Positions 1 through 7,102 of a stretch of 16,306 nucleotides of DNA are shown in pieces; the first letter of the stretch is position 1, and the number at the start of each line of letters is the position of its first letter. The position numbers and the translations under genes were made by a program. The DNA comes from an uncultured Sphingomonadales bacterium (GTDB lineage Bacteria > Pseudomonadota > Alphaproteobacteria > Sphingomonadales > Sphingomonadaceae), in contig CAIKKO010000471.1 of assembly GCA_903828025.1 (NCBI GenBank), positions 1-16,306 on the forward strand, given 5' to 3'. The notes under the pieces were generated by a model. The model was given only the letters and a program-made list of their open reading frames with translations, was not told the origin of the DNA and ran no database searches.

Positions 1-519
1 AACCTCTATGCGTACGAGCAATATGGCGTGGTGCCAGACATCATGGCCACCGCCAAAGGCATCGGCGGCGGGTTCCCGCTCGGCGCGTGCCTCGCGAGCG
101 AACGCGCCGCACGCGGCATGGGGCTGGGCACGCACGGCAGCACCTATGGCGGCAATCCGCTTGCGATGGCAGCAGCCGAGGCGGTGCTCGATGTCGTCGC
201 TGAGCCGGCGTTCCTCGATCAGGTTAAGGCCAAGGGTGAGCGCCTGCGCGGGCGGCTCGAGCAGTTCATTGGCAACTACCCCGATCTGTTCGAGCTGGTG
301 CGCGGGCGGGGGCTGATGCTCGGCGTCAAGATGAAGGTCGAGCCGCGCGCCTTCGTGGCGCATATGCGCGACAACCACCAGCTGCTCACCGTGGCGGCGG
401 GCGACATGACCTTCCGCGTCCTGCCACCGCTGGTGATCGACGACAGCCATATCGAGGAATTCATGGAGAAGCTCTCGGCCGCAACCGCAAGCTATGCGGT
501 CGAAGCGCAGCCGGCATGA
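1..519 (+). CDS. argD: Acetylornithine aminotransferase, 3' part (5' end outside window)
   Basis: This is the C-terminal 172 codons of a class-III, pyridoxal-phosphate-dependent aminotransferase. The frame is open from base 1, so the true start lies to the left. The visible part begins just before the cofactor-binding segment: TAKGIGGGFPLGA, with the Schiff-base lysine at codon 19 (bases 55-57), followed by the GTHGSTYGGNPLA loop typical of ArgD and close relatives. The end (FRVLPPLVIDD, then an alpha-helical tail) also fits ArgD. The family converts N-acetylglutamate semialdehyde to N-acetylornithine in cytoplasmic arginine synthesis and often also serves as DapC in lysine synthesis. The stop TGA overlaps the argF start (ATGA), so the two genes are probably translationally coupled. 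Being followed by argF favours ArgD over other class-III aminotransferases. Confidence 0.93.
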   Translation, partial: NLYAYEQYGVVPDIMATAKGIGGGFPLGACLASERAARGMGLGTHGSTYGGNPLAMAAAEAVLDVVAEPAFLDQVKAKGERLRGRLEQFIGNYPDLFELVRGRGLMLGVKMKVEPRAFVAHMRDNHQLLTVAAGDMTFRVLPPLVIDDSHIEEFMEKLSAATASYAVEAQPA

Positions 520-1442
520 CCCGGCATTTCCTCGCGCTCGGCGATGCGGGTGGTGATGCACTCGCCGCCATGCTCGGCGATGCGATGGACCGCAAGGTGG
601 CGCGTCAGGATCTGCCCAAGGGCCTCCCCGATGCCGATGCACCGCTGGCCGGGCGGGTGCTGGCGATGGTGTTCGAGAAAAGCTCGACCCGTACCCGCGT
701 GTCGTTCGATGTGGCGATCCGCCAGCTCGGCGGCAGCGCGCTCGTGCTTGAGGCGGGCAATACCCAGCTTGGGCGCGGGGAGACCGTGGCCGATACCGCG
801 CGCGTGCTTAGCCGCATGGCCGATGCGATCATGCTGCGCACCGACGATCATGCCAAGATCGAGGAACTGGCGCACTATGCCACGGTGCCCGTGATCAACG
901 GGCTGACCGACCTGTCGCATCCCTGCCAGATCGTCGCCGATCTGCAGACCTTGCTCGAACACGGCAAAGCGCTGCCGGGCCTTGAAGTCGCGTGGCTGGG
1001 CGATGGCAACAATGTGCTCAATTCGCTGGTCGAAGCGGCTGGGCTGATGAAGTTCAACGTCCGCATCGGTGTGCCAGAGGGCTACGATAGCGACGCGGGC
1101 TTCATCGCGCAGGCCCGTGCGGGCGGTGCGCGGATCGACCTGGTCCGCGATGCCCAAAGCGCGGTGCGCGGCGCGGATGTAGTGGTGACGGACACCTGGA
1201 TCTCGATGGGGCAGGCCCATGCCGAGGCCAAGCTGGCGGCGATGGCGCCGTTTCAGGTGAACGATGCGCTGATGGCGCTGGCGAAGCCCGACGCAGTGTT
1301 CCTCCATTGCCTCCCCGCGCATCGCGGCGAGGAAGTGACCGATACGGTGATCGACGGGCCACGCTCGGCGGTCTGGGATGAGGCGGAGAACCGCATCCAC
1401 GCGCAAAAGGCCATTCTGCGCTGGGCATTCGGGCAGATCTGA
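516..1442 (+). CDS. argF: Ornithine carbamoyltransferase
   Basis: A complete 308-residue protein, the usual length of anabolic OTCase. It transfers the carbamoyl group of carbamoyl phosphate to ornithine, giving citrulline, the step two after ArgD. The carbamoyl-phosphate loop STRTR is at residues 57-61, the HPCQ motif at 135-138, and the ornithine/catalytic motif HCLPAHRGEE starts at residue 264. The SMGQ segment of the ornithine-binding region is also present. The start ATG overlaps the argD stop by 4 bp (ATGA), which fixes the start and suggests coupling. hslO follows after 2 bp. All key residues are present, so the enzyme should be active. The aspartate-carbamoyltransferase alternative is excluded by HCLPAHRG and by the operon. 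Confidence 0.97.
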   Translation: MTRHFLALGDAGGDALAAMLGDAMDRKVARQDLPKGLPDADAPLAGRVLAMVFEKSSTRTRVSFDVAIRQLGGSALVLEAGNTQLGRGETVADTARVLSRMADAIMLRTDDHAKIEELAHYATVPVINGLTDLSHPCQIVADLQTLLEHGKALPGLEVAWLGDGNNVLNSLVEAAGLMKFNVRIGVPEGYDSDAGFIAQARAGGARIDLVRDAQSAVRGADVVVTDTWISMGQAHAEAKLAAMAPFQVNDALMALAKPDAVFLHCLPAHRGEEVTDTVIDGPRSAVWDEAENRIHAQKAILRWAFGQI

Positions 1443-1444
1443 TC

Positions 1445-2353
1445 ATGGCTGGAAAAGCTGCGCCCGATGAGGGGACCGGGTTCGACCAGACGCTCGCGTT
1501 CACGGTGGCGGGCCGCAATGCGCGGGGCCGCGTTGTCCGGTTGGGGCCGGTGCTCGATGCGATCCTCTCGGCGCATGCCTATCCCGCACCGATCCGCCAC
1601 TTGCTTGCCGAAGCGCTCGTGCTGGCGACACTGCTGGGCTCGCTGCTCAAGGATGCGGAAGGCCAGCTGACGATGCAAGCGCAGACGCAGAACGGCGTGG
1701 TCGATCTGCTGGTGTGCGACTATCGCGGCGGGGAACTGCGCGGCTATGCGCGCTTCGACCGCGCCCGGCTCGATGAGCTTGGCCCGAACCCGACCCTCCC
1801 GGCCTTGTTCGGCGATGGCTATCTGGCGGTCACGTTCGATCTCGCATCGGCGGGGCAGCGCTATCAGGGGATCGTCCCGCTCGAAGGCGATACGCTGGCC
1901 GAAGCCTGCGAGAGCTATTTCGTGCAGTCGGAGCAAATCCCGACGCTGATCCGCGTCGGGGTGCGCAGCGATGCGGGGGGCTGCGTCGCGGGCGGCATGC
2001 TGATCCAGCACCTGCCCGAAGGCGAGGAAGGCCGCGAGCGCATTCACGTGCAGCTCGATCATCCCGAGTGGGAGCACATCCAGATCATGGGCGGGGGCAT
2101 AGCCCGCGACGAGCTGGTCGATCCGGCGCTCGATCTCGAAAGTCTGGTCTGGCGGCTCTTTCATGAGGAGCGCGAAGTTCGCGTCGAGCGCGGCCCGCAG
2201 ATCGTCAAGGGGTGCCGCTGCTCGGGCGAATACTACCGTTCGGTTCTTGCCCGCTTCGGGCCCGAAGAACAGCAGGAGATGCGCAACGAGGAAGGGCTGA
2301 TCCTTGTCGATTGCGCGTTCTGCTCGCGGATATTCGAGATCAATCTCGATTGA
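1445..2353 (+). CDS. hslO: Redox-regulated chaperone Hsp33
   Basis: A 302-residue cytoplasmic holdase chaperone that is activated by oxidative unfolding. The C-terminal redox switch is visible: Cys257-X-Cys259 and Cys290-X-X-Cys293 (CRC and CAFC), the four zinc ligands that form disulfides under oxidants. The N-terminal two thirds matches the Hsp33 fold, with the segment LGSLLKDAEGQLTMQAQT and later VRVGVRSDAGGCVAGGMLIQ-type sequence. The start ATG lies 2 bp after the argF stop, so it is the third gene of the argD-argF-hslO operon, an order seen in other alphaproteobacteria. A stress chaperone in an arginine operon has no obvious metabolic logic; shared growth-linked expression is the simplest reading. 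Confidence 0.95.
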   Translation: MAGKAAPDEGTGFDQTLAFTVAGRNARGRVVRLGPVLDAILSAHAYPAPIRHLLAEALVLATLLGSLLKDAEGQLTMQAQTQNGVVDLLVCDYRGGELRGYARFDRARLDELGPNPTLPALFGDGYLAVTFDLASAGQRYQGIVPLEGDTLAEACESYFVQSEQIPTLIRVGVRSDAGGCVAGGMLIQHLPEGEEGRERIHVQLDHPEWEHIQIMGGGIARDELVDPALDLESLVWRLFHEEREVRVERGPQIVKGCRCSGEYYRSVLARFGPEEQQEMRNEEGLILVDCAFCSRIFEINLD

Positions 2354-2390
2354 CCGACCCATTTCGGTTCATCGCGCATTGGGAACACTT

Positions 2391-2413
2391 TAACGCAGGG
2401 GAAAGTTGCGTTA
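2391..2413. promoter_or_regulatory. Perfect 7-bp inverted repeat with 9-bp spacer in the hslO/DUF3617 gap
   Basis: TAACGCA (2391-2397) and TGCGTTA (2407-2413) form a perfect dyad in the 130-bp gap after hslO. A weak sigma70-like pair overlaps it: TTTAAC at 2389-2394 and TATAGC at 2412-2417, spaced 17 bp. An operator over a promoter for the downstream gene is possible. A small RNA hairpin is the alternative, but no U-run follows, so a terminator is unlikely. The promoter reading is inference. Confidence 0.35.
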
Positions 2414-2483
2414 TAGCGCGCGCAATCAGCGACACGGTGTCGATGATGTCCTTGCGGCATGCCCCTTCCCGATGGACCGCCCT

Positions 2484-2918
2484 ATGCGCCACGCGAGACT
2501 TTCTGCACCACTGACGTTGCGGCGCATGGCTGTTGGCGCAGCGGTTGTATTCGGGGCATTTTCGGGAGCCTCCGCGACGGCCGAACGGCCTTCGCTTGCG
2601 ATGCTCGATCAGCTCCAGCCGGGGCAATGGGAAGTGCGCGATCGTGACCTGTCCGGCGGGCGCAGCCGCGTGTGCCTCGAAAATGGCCGCAGCCTGATCC
2701 AGATCCGCCACATGCGCGAGACATGCCGCAGCTTCACCGTGGAAGACACCGCCGAGGCCGTTACCGTGCACTACACTTGCCCGGGCAACGGCTATGGCCA
2801 AACCTCGGTCCGCTTCGAAAGTGCGCAACTGGTGCAGCTTGAAACCCAAGGCATCGCGCAAGGTCTGCCGTTCAACTTCCGTGCCGAAGTGCGGCGGGTT
2901 GGTTCCTGCACATCCTGA
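2484..2918 (+). CDS. Secreted DUF3617-like protein of unknown function
   Basis: A 144-residue protein with a clear export signal: basic start (MRHARLSAPLTLRRM), hydrophobic core (AVGAAVVFGAF) and a probable cleavage after ASATA near residue 33. The mature part begins LDQLQPGQWEVRDRD, like the 'G-x-W-E' opening of DUF3617 proteins, and has four cysteines that could form two disulfides in the periplasm. An ATG at 2472 adds only MDRP. Longer starts run into the inverted repeat at 2391-2413 and give a leader unlike a signal peptide, so 2484 is preferred; no strong Shine-Dalgarno sequence decides it. The biochemical role is unknown. DUF3617 assignment is from recalled family pattern and is moderately sure. 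It precedes queC by 48 bp on the same strand. Confidence 0.72.
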   Translation: MRHARLSAPLTLRRMAVGAAVVFGAFSGASATAERPSLAMLDQLQPGQWEVRDRDLSGGRSRVCLENGRSLIQIRHMRETCRSFTVEDTAEAVTVHYTCPGNGYGQTSVRFESAQLVQLETQGIAQGLPFNFRAEVRRVGSCTS

Positions 2919-2966
2919 TTGCGCGCCAGCATTGCCACGTGCGCTGCGGGCCACTAGCTCTGATGC

Positions 2967-3683
2967 ATGATGTCTCACGCGGTTTCCGATAACGCCCCAC
3001 TCGCCGTTGTTTTGCTTTCGGGCGGACTCGATTCCATGGTCTGTGCCGGACTTGCGCAGGAGCAGGGGTTTCGCCTGCTCGCGCTGACGATTGATTACAA
3101 TCAGCGCCACCGGGTCGAAATCGACGCTGCGCGGCGCATTGCCCAAACCCTGCAGGTTGAGCGCCATGTCGTGCTGCCGCTGGATCTGCGCCAGTTCGGC
3201 GGATCGGCGCTGACGGCTGATATCGCCGTGCCCAAGCATGGTGTGGGGACGGACATTCCCGTCACTTATGTCCCTGCGCGCAATCTCGTGTTTCTCTCGC
3301 TCGCGCTCGCGTGGGCGGAGGCCGCCGGTTCGGGCGATCTGTTCATCGGGGTCAATGCGCTCGACTATTCGGGCTATCCCGATTGCCGGCCGGAGTTCAT
3401 CGGCGGCTTCCAGGATCTCGCCCGGGTCGCCACCAAGCTCGGCAATGATGGCGGCACCGTGCGGGTCCACGCGCCGCTCCAGCACCTTAAAAAAAGCGAA
3501 ATCGCGCAAGAAGCAGCCCGTCTCGGGCTCGAACCGGGCGCCAGCTGGTCGTGTTACGACCCGCTGGAAGATGGACGAGCCTGCGGCGTCTGCGACAGCT
3601 GCCGTCTGCGGCGCGCGGGATTCGATGCAGCCGGGATAGAGGATGGCACGGTTTATGGAGATGGCGGACAAGACACCGGATAG
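2967..3683 (+). CDS. queC: 7-cyano-7-deazaguanine synthase QueC
   Basis: A 238-residue enzyme that uses ATP and ammonia to turn 7-carboxy-7-deazaguanine into preQ0, the precursor of queuosine in tRNA (and of deazapurines in some DNAs). The ATP-pyrophosphatase P-loop SGGLDS is at residues 18-23. LTIDYNQRH and YVPARNL are the other family blocks. The zinc site is complete: Cys196, Cys206, Cys209 and Cys212 (SCYD followed by CGVCDSC). Two ATGs lie in tandem at 2967 and 2970; either may be used. Length and motifs are normal, so it should be active. No queD, queE or queF is adjacent, so the rest of the pathway must be elsewhere. The following MFS gene starts inside its 3' end. Confidence 0.96.
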   Translation: MMSHAVSDNAPLAVVLLSGGLDSMVCAGLAQEQGFRLLALTIDYNQRHRVEIDAARRIAQTLQVERHVVLPLDLRQFGGSALTADIAVPKHGVGTDIPVTYVPARNLVFLSLALAWAEAAGSGDLFIGVNALDYSGYPDCRPEFIGGFQDLARVATKLGNDGGTVRVHAPLQHLKKSEIAQEAARLGLEPGASWSCYDPLEDGRACGVCDSCRLRRAGFDAAGIEDGTVYGDGGQDTG

Positions 3684-5235
3684 GGCTCCGGATAGCGCTG
3701 CGGCAAAGCAGTGGCTCGGCGTGGATCGCTACAGCTGGTACGCGCTGGCCGTGCTGGTGGCCGTCTACGTCATCAACTTCGTGGATCGCCAGCTGCTCAC
3801 GATCCTGGCGGTCGATATCAAGCACGATCTTGGCATTTCCGATGCCCAGTTCGGCTTCCTCTATGGCACGGCATTCGGGGTCTTTTATGCCCTGTTCGGC
3901 ATTCCGCTAGGCAAGCTGGCTGATCGCGCATCGCGCACACGGCTGCTCGCAACGGGGTTGACGCTCTGGTCGACCATGACGGCTTTTTCCGGATTGTCGC
4001 GCAGTTTCTGGCAACTCAGCGCTGCTCGCATCGGCGTGGGAGTGGGTGAAGCCACTGCCGGCCCCTGCTCCTATTCGCTGTTGGCCGATTACTTTCCGGC
4101 CAACCGCCGCGCGACTGCTGTGGCGATCTTTTCCGCTGGCATCTACCTTGGCGGCGGCTTTTCGCTCTACATTGGAACGGCCATCGCGGGGGGCTGGAAT
4201 GCCGCGTTCCCGCTCGGTACCCGCCCGTTCGGTCTGGCCGGTTGGCAGGCCGCATTTATGGCAGTCGGCCTGCCGGGGCTCCTTCTGGCGCTTTGGGTGC
4301 GCAGTCTGCGTGAGCCGGTGCGTGGGCGCTTCGAAGCGCCGCGCGTTGACGGGATGGCCTCGCCTGCGGCCCAGCCGGCGACCTTGGGCGCATTTCTCCG
4401 GGATCTCGGTGCGATTGTTCCGCCGTTCACCCTAATGGCCGCGGCGCGGCGCGGAGGACAGGCCCTGCTGGGCAATCTGCTGATCATGGTGGGGGCTGCG
4501 TCGATCGCCTTCGCACTCACAGCGTGGCTGGGAGATCCCGTGCAGTGGATTGCGCTGGGGATAGGGGCCTATGCCATAGCGTCCTGGGCTGTTGCGCTGC
4601 GACATGATGATCCAGAGGCCTTCCAGGTGATATGGGCCTCACCTTCGGTGGTCGGTCTCAATGTCGGCTATGGACTGATGTGTGTGATCACCTACGCCGG
4701 ATCAGCCTTCGGCCCGCTGTTTGTGATGCGCGAATTTGGCGCTCCAGCGGGGGCCGTTGCGGTCATTGTCGGTGGTTCGGCGGCAGCAGGCGGCGCGCTT
4801 GGGGTGATCGCTGGGGGCGCATTGGGAGACAAGGTTGCGGGCGAGCGCTATCATTCGCGTCGGCTGACGGTGGTGATTGGCGCGCTCGTGCTGTCGCTCG
4901 TGCCCAATGGCCTGATGCTCACGACGCATTCGCTGACCGTTGTCTACGTCTGCGTGTTCCCGATGTGGTTCCTGGCGAGCGCTGCGCTCGGGGGTTCGGC
5001 CGGCACCATCGTCAATATCGTCCCTGCAACCACGCGCGCCACGGCAACGGCGTCATTCTTTCTGTTTGCGACGATTGTCGGGCTTGCTCTCGGGCCCTAT
5101 TCTGCGGGCCGGATATCCGGCAGCTATGGCAGCCTGCGGATCGGCCTTGCCGGGATCCTCGTGGTGGTGCCCTTCGCACTTGCCGCGCTGGCGATTTCCC
5201 GACGCGATCTGGTCCGCCGCGAACGGGAGCAGTAG
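3643..5235 (+). CDS. Spinster-like MFS transporter
   Basis: A 530-residue inner-membrane secondary transporter of the major facilitator superfamily. The start VINFVDRQLLTILAVDIK and the following LGISDAQFGFLYGTAFGVFYA are characteristic of the spinster-like branch. The MFS motif A (GKLADRASRTR) is at residues 90-100, between helices 2 and 3, and the RIGVGVGEATAGP segment is helix 4. There appear to be six N-terminal helices, a long loop with two extra hydrophobic stretches near residues 275-325, and six C-terminal helices, so 14 in total is plausible. The substrate cannot be read from sequence. The ATG at 3643 has GGGA six bases upstream and overlaps queC by 41 bp; ATGs at 3655 and 3661 are alternatives. 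The overlap suggests cotranscription with queC; a link to deazaguanine transport would be speculation. Confidence 0.87.
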   Translation: MARFMEMADKTPDRAPDSAAAKQWLGVDRYSWYALAVLVAVYVINFVDRQLLTILAVDIKHDLGISDAQFGFLYGTAFGVFYALFGIPLGKLADRASRTRLLATGLTLWSTMTAFSGLSRSFWQLSAARIGVGVGEATAGPCSYSLLADYFPANRRATAVAIFSAGIYLGGGFSLYIGTAIAGGWNAAFPLGTRPFGLAGWQAAFMAVGLPGLLLALWVRSLREPVRGRFEAPRVDGMASPAAQPATLGAFLRDLGAIVPPFTLMAAARRGGQALLGNLLIMVGAASIAFALTAWLGDPVQWIALGIGAYAIASWAVALRHDDPEAFQVIWASPSVVGLNVGYGLMCVITYAGSAFGPLFVMREFGAPAGAVAVIVGGSAAAGGALGVIAGGALGDKVAGERYHSRRLTVVIGALVLSLVPNGLMLTTHSLTVVYVCVFPMWFLASAALGGSAGTIVNIVPATTRATATASFFLFATIVGLALGPYSAGRISGSYGSLRIGLAGILVVVPFALAALAISRRDLVRREREQ

Positions 5236-5236
5236 A

Positions 5237-5260
5237 GTCTGCCTATAGCCGAAGGCAGGC
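5237..5260 (+). terminator. Small hairpin after the MFS gene
   Basis: Bases 5237-5244 pair with 5253-5260 (one G-U pair) around an 8-base loop, directly behind the MFS stop. On the + strand it is followed by A's, not T's, so it is a poor intrinsic terminator by itself. It may act together with the GC-rich hairpin at 5269-5292 as a 3' end for the + strand transcript. Confidence 0.35.
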
Positions 5261-5262
5261 AC

Positions 5263-5294
5263 AAAAAAGGGGGCCGGATCGCTCCGGCCCCCCC
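5263..5294 (-). terminator. Rho-independent terminator of the ompA-like gene
   Basis: A perfect 10-bp GC-rich stem (5269-5278 pairing with 5283-5292, loop TCGC). On the - strand it is followed at once by six T's (the A run at 5263-5268). It lies about 26 bases past the stop of the ompA-like gene. The gene on the other side converges on it, so it may block transcripts from both sides, but the T-run favours the - strand. Confidence 0.9.
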
Positions 5295-5320
5295 AATTGA
5301 TTTCGGCAAAGTGCCGTTGA

Positions 5321-6427
5321 TTACATGCCCGAACCCGGACCGTACGTGATCTCCACGCGGCGGTTCTGCAGTTCTTTGACGCCATCGGCGGTCGGAACGC
5401 GCGGGTTGCTTTCGCCGAACGCCTGGCTCGTGATCGAACCGTCCGGAATGCCATGGGCAGACAGGTAGGTGCGAACCGAAGTGTTGCGGCGCTCGGAAAG
5501 GCCCTGGTTGTACTTCGGGGTGCCCGAACGGTCGGTGTAACCGGCGAGCATGATCGGCACGCTGGCGCAGTTGCCATAAGCTGTGACGGCGTTGTCCAGA
5601 ATGGTTGCCGCTTCCGGCGTGATGTTCGACTTATCCCAGTCGAAGAACACGATGTACGGGCCCTTGTTGCACACCGGAGCCGGGGGCGGCGGGGGCGGCG
5701 GGGGCGGCGGGGGCGGCGGGGGCGGCGGAGCGGCAGCAGCCGGTTCCGGCATCGGCGCGGCTTCAGCCCCACCGAAGTTATAGGCCAGCGTACCCATGAG
5801 CGAGTGCGAGCGCCACTTCGTATTGATGCTCTGCCCGGTCAGCCCGGCATTGCCGATGTAGTCAAGCTTGTTGACGTTGAAGTAACGGTACTTCAGGCCA
5901 ACATCCCAATGCTTCGACAAGGGCGCACGGAGGCCTGCAAGAGCCTGCCAGGCAAAATTCGTGTCCGAATCGTTGACCCCACCAGCGCCCATAGTCGAGA
6001 TCGCGGCCTTGACATTGGCAATACCCACGCCGCCGCCAACAAACCCTTGGAGGCTGTCATCAGCGCCAAAATCGAGCAGACCATTGACCATGTAGCTCAG
6101 CGCATGCGACCGGCCAACCAGCGTTCCGCTGCTGCGGTCCACTGAACTACCGCTGGTGAAGCTGATTCTGTCTGCCCGCGCTCTGCGATAGCCAACCTCG
6201 GTTTCGAGGCGGAACCCACCAAAGTCATAGCCAACAATGCCTCCGACGTCGTAGCCGGTATCGGACTTCAGCTCGGAAACGTTCTTCACGCCACCGATGT
6301 CGAGTTGTGCCTTTTCGACGATCATCGCGCCGGCATCGACCTCGACGTACCACGAATCTTTCTTCGCAAGCGCTGGCGTAGCGAGCGCCGTAGACGCCAG
6401 GGCCAGGCCCAGGAGCAGTTTCCGCAT
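5321..6427 (-). CDS. OmpA-family outer-membrane protein with poly-proline linker
   Basis: A 368-residue protein. It begins with a signal peptide (MRKLLLGLALASTALATPALA, cut after about residue 21). Residues about 25-225 alternate hydrophobic and polar like an 8-strand OmpA barrel (YVEVDAGAMIVE; VGGIVGYDFGGFRLETEVGY; final strand HSLMGTLAYNF). A run of 16 prolines follows at 234-249, then a periplasmic OmpA/MotB domain that binds peptidoglycan. Asp299 and Arg314 (TDRSGT and SERR) sit 15 residues apart, as do the diaminopimelate-binding pair D271/R286 of E. coli OmpA. Two cysteines flank the domain start and may form a disulfide. The start at 6427 is chosen for its signal peptide and the GGGGA Shine-Dalgarno sequence upstream; a start 9 codons earlier is less likely. 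It probably anchors the outer membrane to the wall. Confidence 0.92.
   Translation of the reverse strand: MRKLLLGLALASTALATPALAKKDSWYVEVDAGAMIVEKAQLDIGGVKNVSELKSDTGYDVGGIVGYDFGGFRLETEVGYRRARADRISFTSGSSVDRSSGTLVGRSHALSYMVNGLLDFGADDSLQGFVGGGVGIANVKAAISTMGAGGVNDSDTNFAWQALAGLRAPLSKHWDVGLKYRYFNVNKLDYIGNAGLTGQSINTKWRSHSLMGTLAYNFGGAEAAPMPEPAAAAPPPPPPPPPPPPPPPPAPVCNKGPYIVFFDWDKSNITPEAATILDNAVTAYGNCASVPIMLAGYTDRSGTPKYNQGLSERRNTSVRTYLSAHGIPDGSITSQAFGESNPRVPTADGVKELQNRRVEITYGPGSGM
5682..5726. repeat. Five tandem copies of a 9-bp GGGGGCGGC unit
   Basis: Five perfect copies of GGGGGCGGC, read on the - strand as proline codons (CCG, CCC). They encode most of the 16-proline linker of the OmpA-like protein. 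The unit is a multiple of three, so slippage would lengthen or shorten the linker by three prolines without a frameshift. Confidence 0.95.
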
Positions 6428-6488
6428 TTTCGTTTCCCCTTTATTCGAAGTCATGCCTCGGGTGCCTTAGCCATTAGCGGGTCTCGTT

Positions 6489-6504
6489 TTTGCTTGCAAG
6501 CAAA
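6489..6504. promoter_or_regulatory. 16-bp perfect palindrome upstream of the ompA-like gene
   Basis: TTTGCTTGCAAGCAAA is a perfect 16-bp palindrome about 62 bp upstream of the ompA-like start. It contains the pattern TTGC-N6-GCAA, which recurs at 6520-6533. It looks like a binding site for a dimeric regulator; which one cannot be told from sequence. Confidence 0.5.
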
Positions 6505-6518
6505 GGTGGTGGTTACGT

Positions 6519-6534
6519 GTTGCAAAAAGGCAAC
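6519..6534. promoter_or_regulatory. Second TTGC-N6-GCAA dyad upstream of the ompA-like gene
   Basis: GTTGC and GCAAC arms around a 6-base AAAAAG spacer. The spacing of the arms is the same as in the palindrome at 6489-6504 and the offset is exactly 30 bp, about three helical turns, so both would face the same side of the DNA. Regulatory function is inferred. Confidence 0.42.
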
Positions 6535-6624
6535 TAAAACCAGATGCCTACGCAACAACCCCGAGGCCCGGACATGACCAATGACCGACTAACTCCCGAT
6601 TGACATTAGGGGTAACCATTGAGG

Positions 6625-7080
6625 TCAGGAAATGATCCCACCAGTCCGCAAGGCTGCAATAATGGCGGTAACGGCCGTGCGTGCCTGCGTGTCGATTGTG
6701 CTCCCGCCCGTGGGAGCGGCAGGGGCAGTGGCCAGATGCCAAGCGCTACCCGCGTAGATGCGATGGGCGCTGACGGAAAGGTCGTAGGCGCGCATCCCCT
6801 CGCGCGGTGTGATGAAGCGCCAGCCTCCTTCGCTCCAAGCCGCAATTTTGTCGACCTGACCTGCAAAGGAGCCTGTAGCGCCAGCGCCGACGATCCAGCT
6901 TTGCCCAGCCACGGGCGAAGATGGCGGGGTTGTTGCGGTTCCTTCGATCGCGGGATGGAGCAGCAGATCGGCGCTCAGCAGGGCTTCGTTGACGGTGATT
7001 TCCTTCTGGCTCTGCCCTGCGAACAGCAGCGGCAGACCAAAGCGGGGAGATGTCTCGGAAAAGCTCACAGGATCGGTCAT
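6625..7080 (-). CDS. DUF2793 protein at the tail-tip end of the GTA operon
   Basis: A 151-residue protein, last gene of the structural operon. The opening (ETSPRFGLPLLFAGQSQKE then ITVNEAL) and the centre (GQSWIVGAGATGSFAGQ followed by IAAW and GGWRFITPREGMRAYD) are the DUF2793 pattern, found in phage- and GTA-linked surface proteins of alphaproteobacteria. The short C-terminal helix (TAVTAIIAALRTGGIIS) is a common ending of such proteins. The start at 7080 has GGAG 7-10 bases upstream; a longer frame exists but lacks this. It lies 22 bp after the gp15 homologue. A receptor-binding or fibre role is inferred from position; no catalytic motif is visible. Confidence 0.82.
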   Translation of the reverse strand: MTDPVSFSETSPRFGLPLLFAGQSQKEITVNEALLSADLLLHPAIEGTATTPPSSPVAGQSWIVGAGATGSFAGQVDKIAAWSEGGWRFITPREGMRAYDLSVSAHRIYAGSAWHLATAPAAPTGGSTIDTQARTAVTAIIAALRTGGIIS

Positions 7081-7102
7081 GGTCGGCTCCAGTTGATCTG
7101 TT

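Noticed and set aside
492..2362. Long - strand frames opposite argF and hslO
   Set aside because: Both are antisense to well-recognised genes and rich in His/Arg, as expected of complements of GC-rich codons.
2340..3671. A 443-codon open frame on the - strand opposite queC and the DUF3617-like gene
   Set aside because: The + strand frames have a full QueC motif set and a signal peptide; the opposite frame covers two genes and a gap and has no family pattern.
5453..6145. A glycine/arginine-repeat protein on the + strand
   Set aside because: It is the complement of the OmpA-like gene; the repeats are the reverse of its proline codons.
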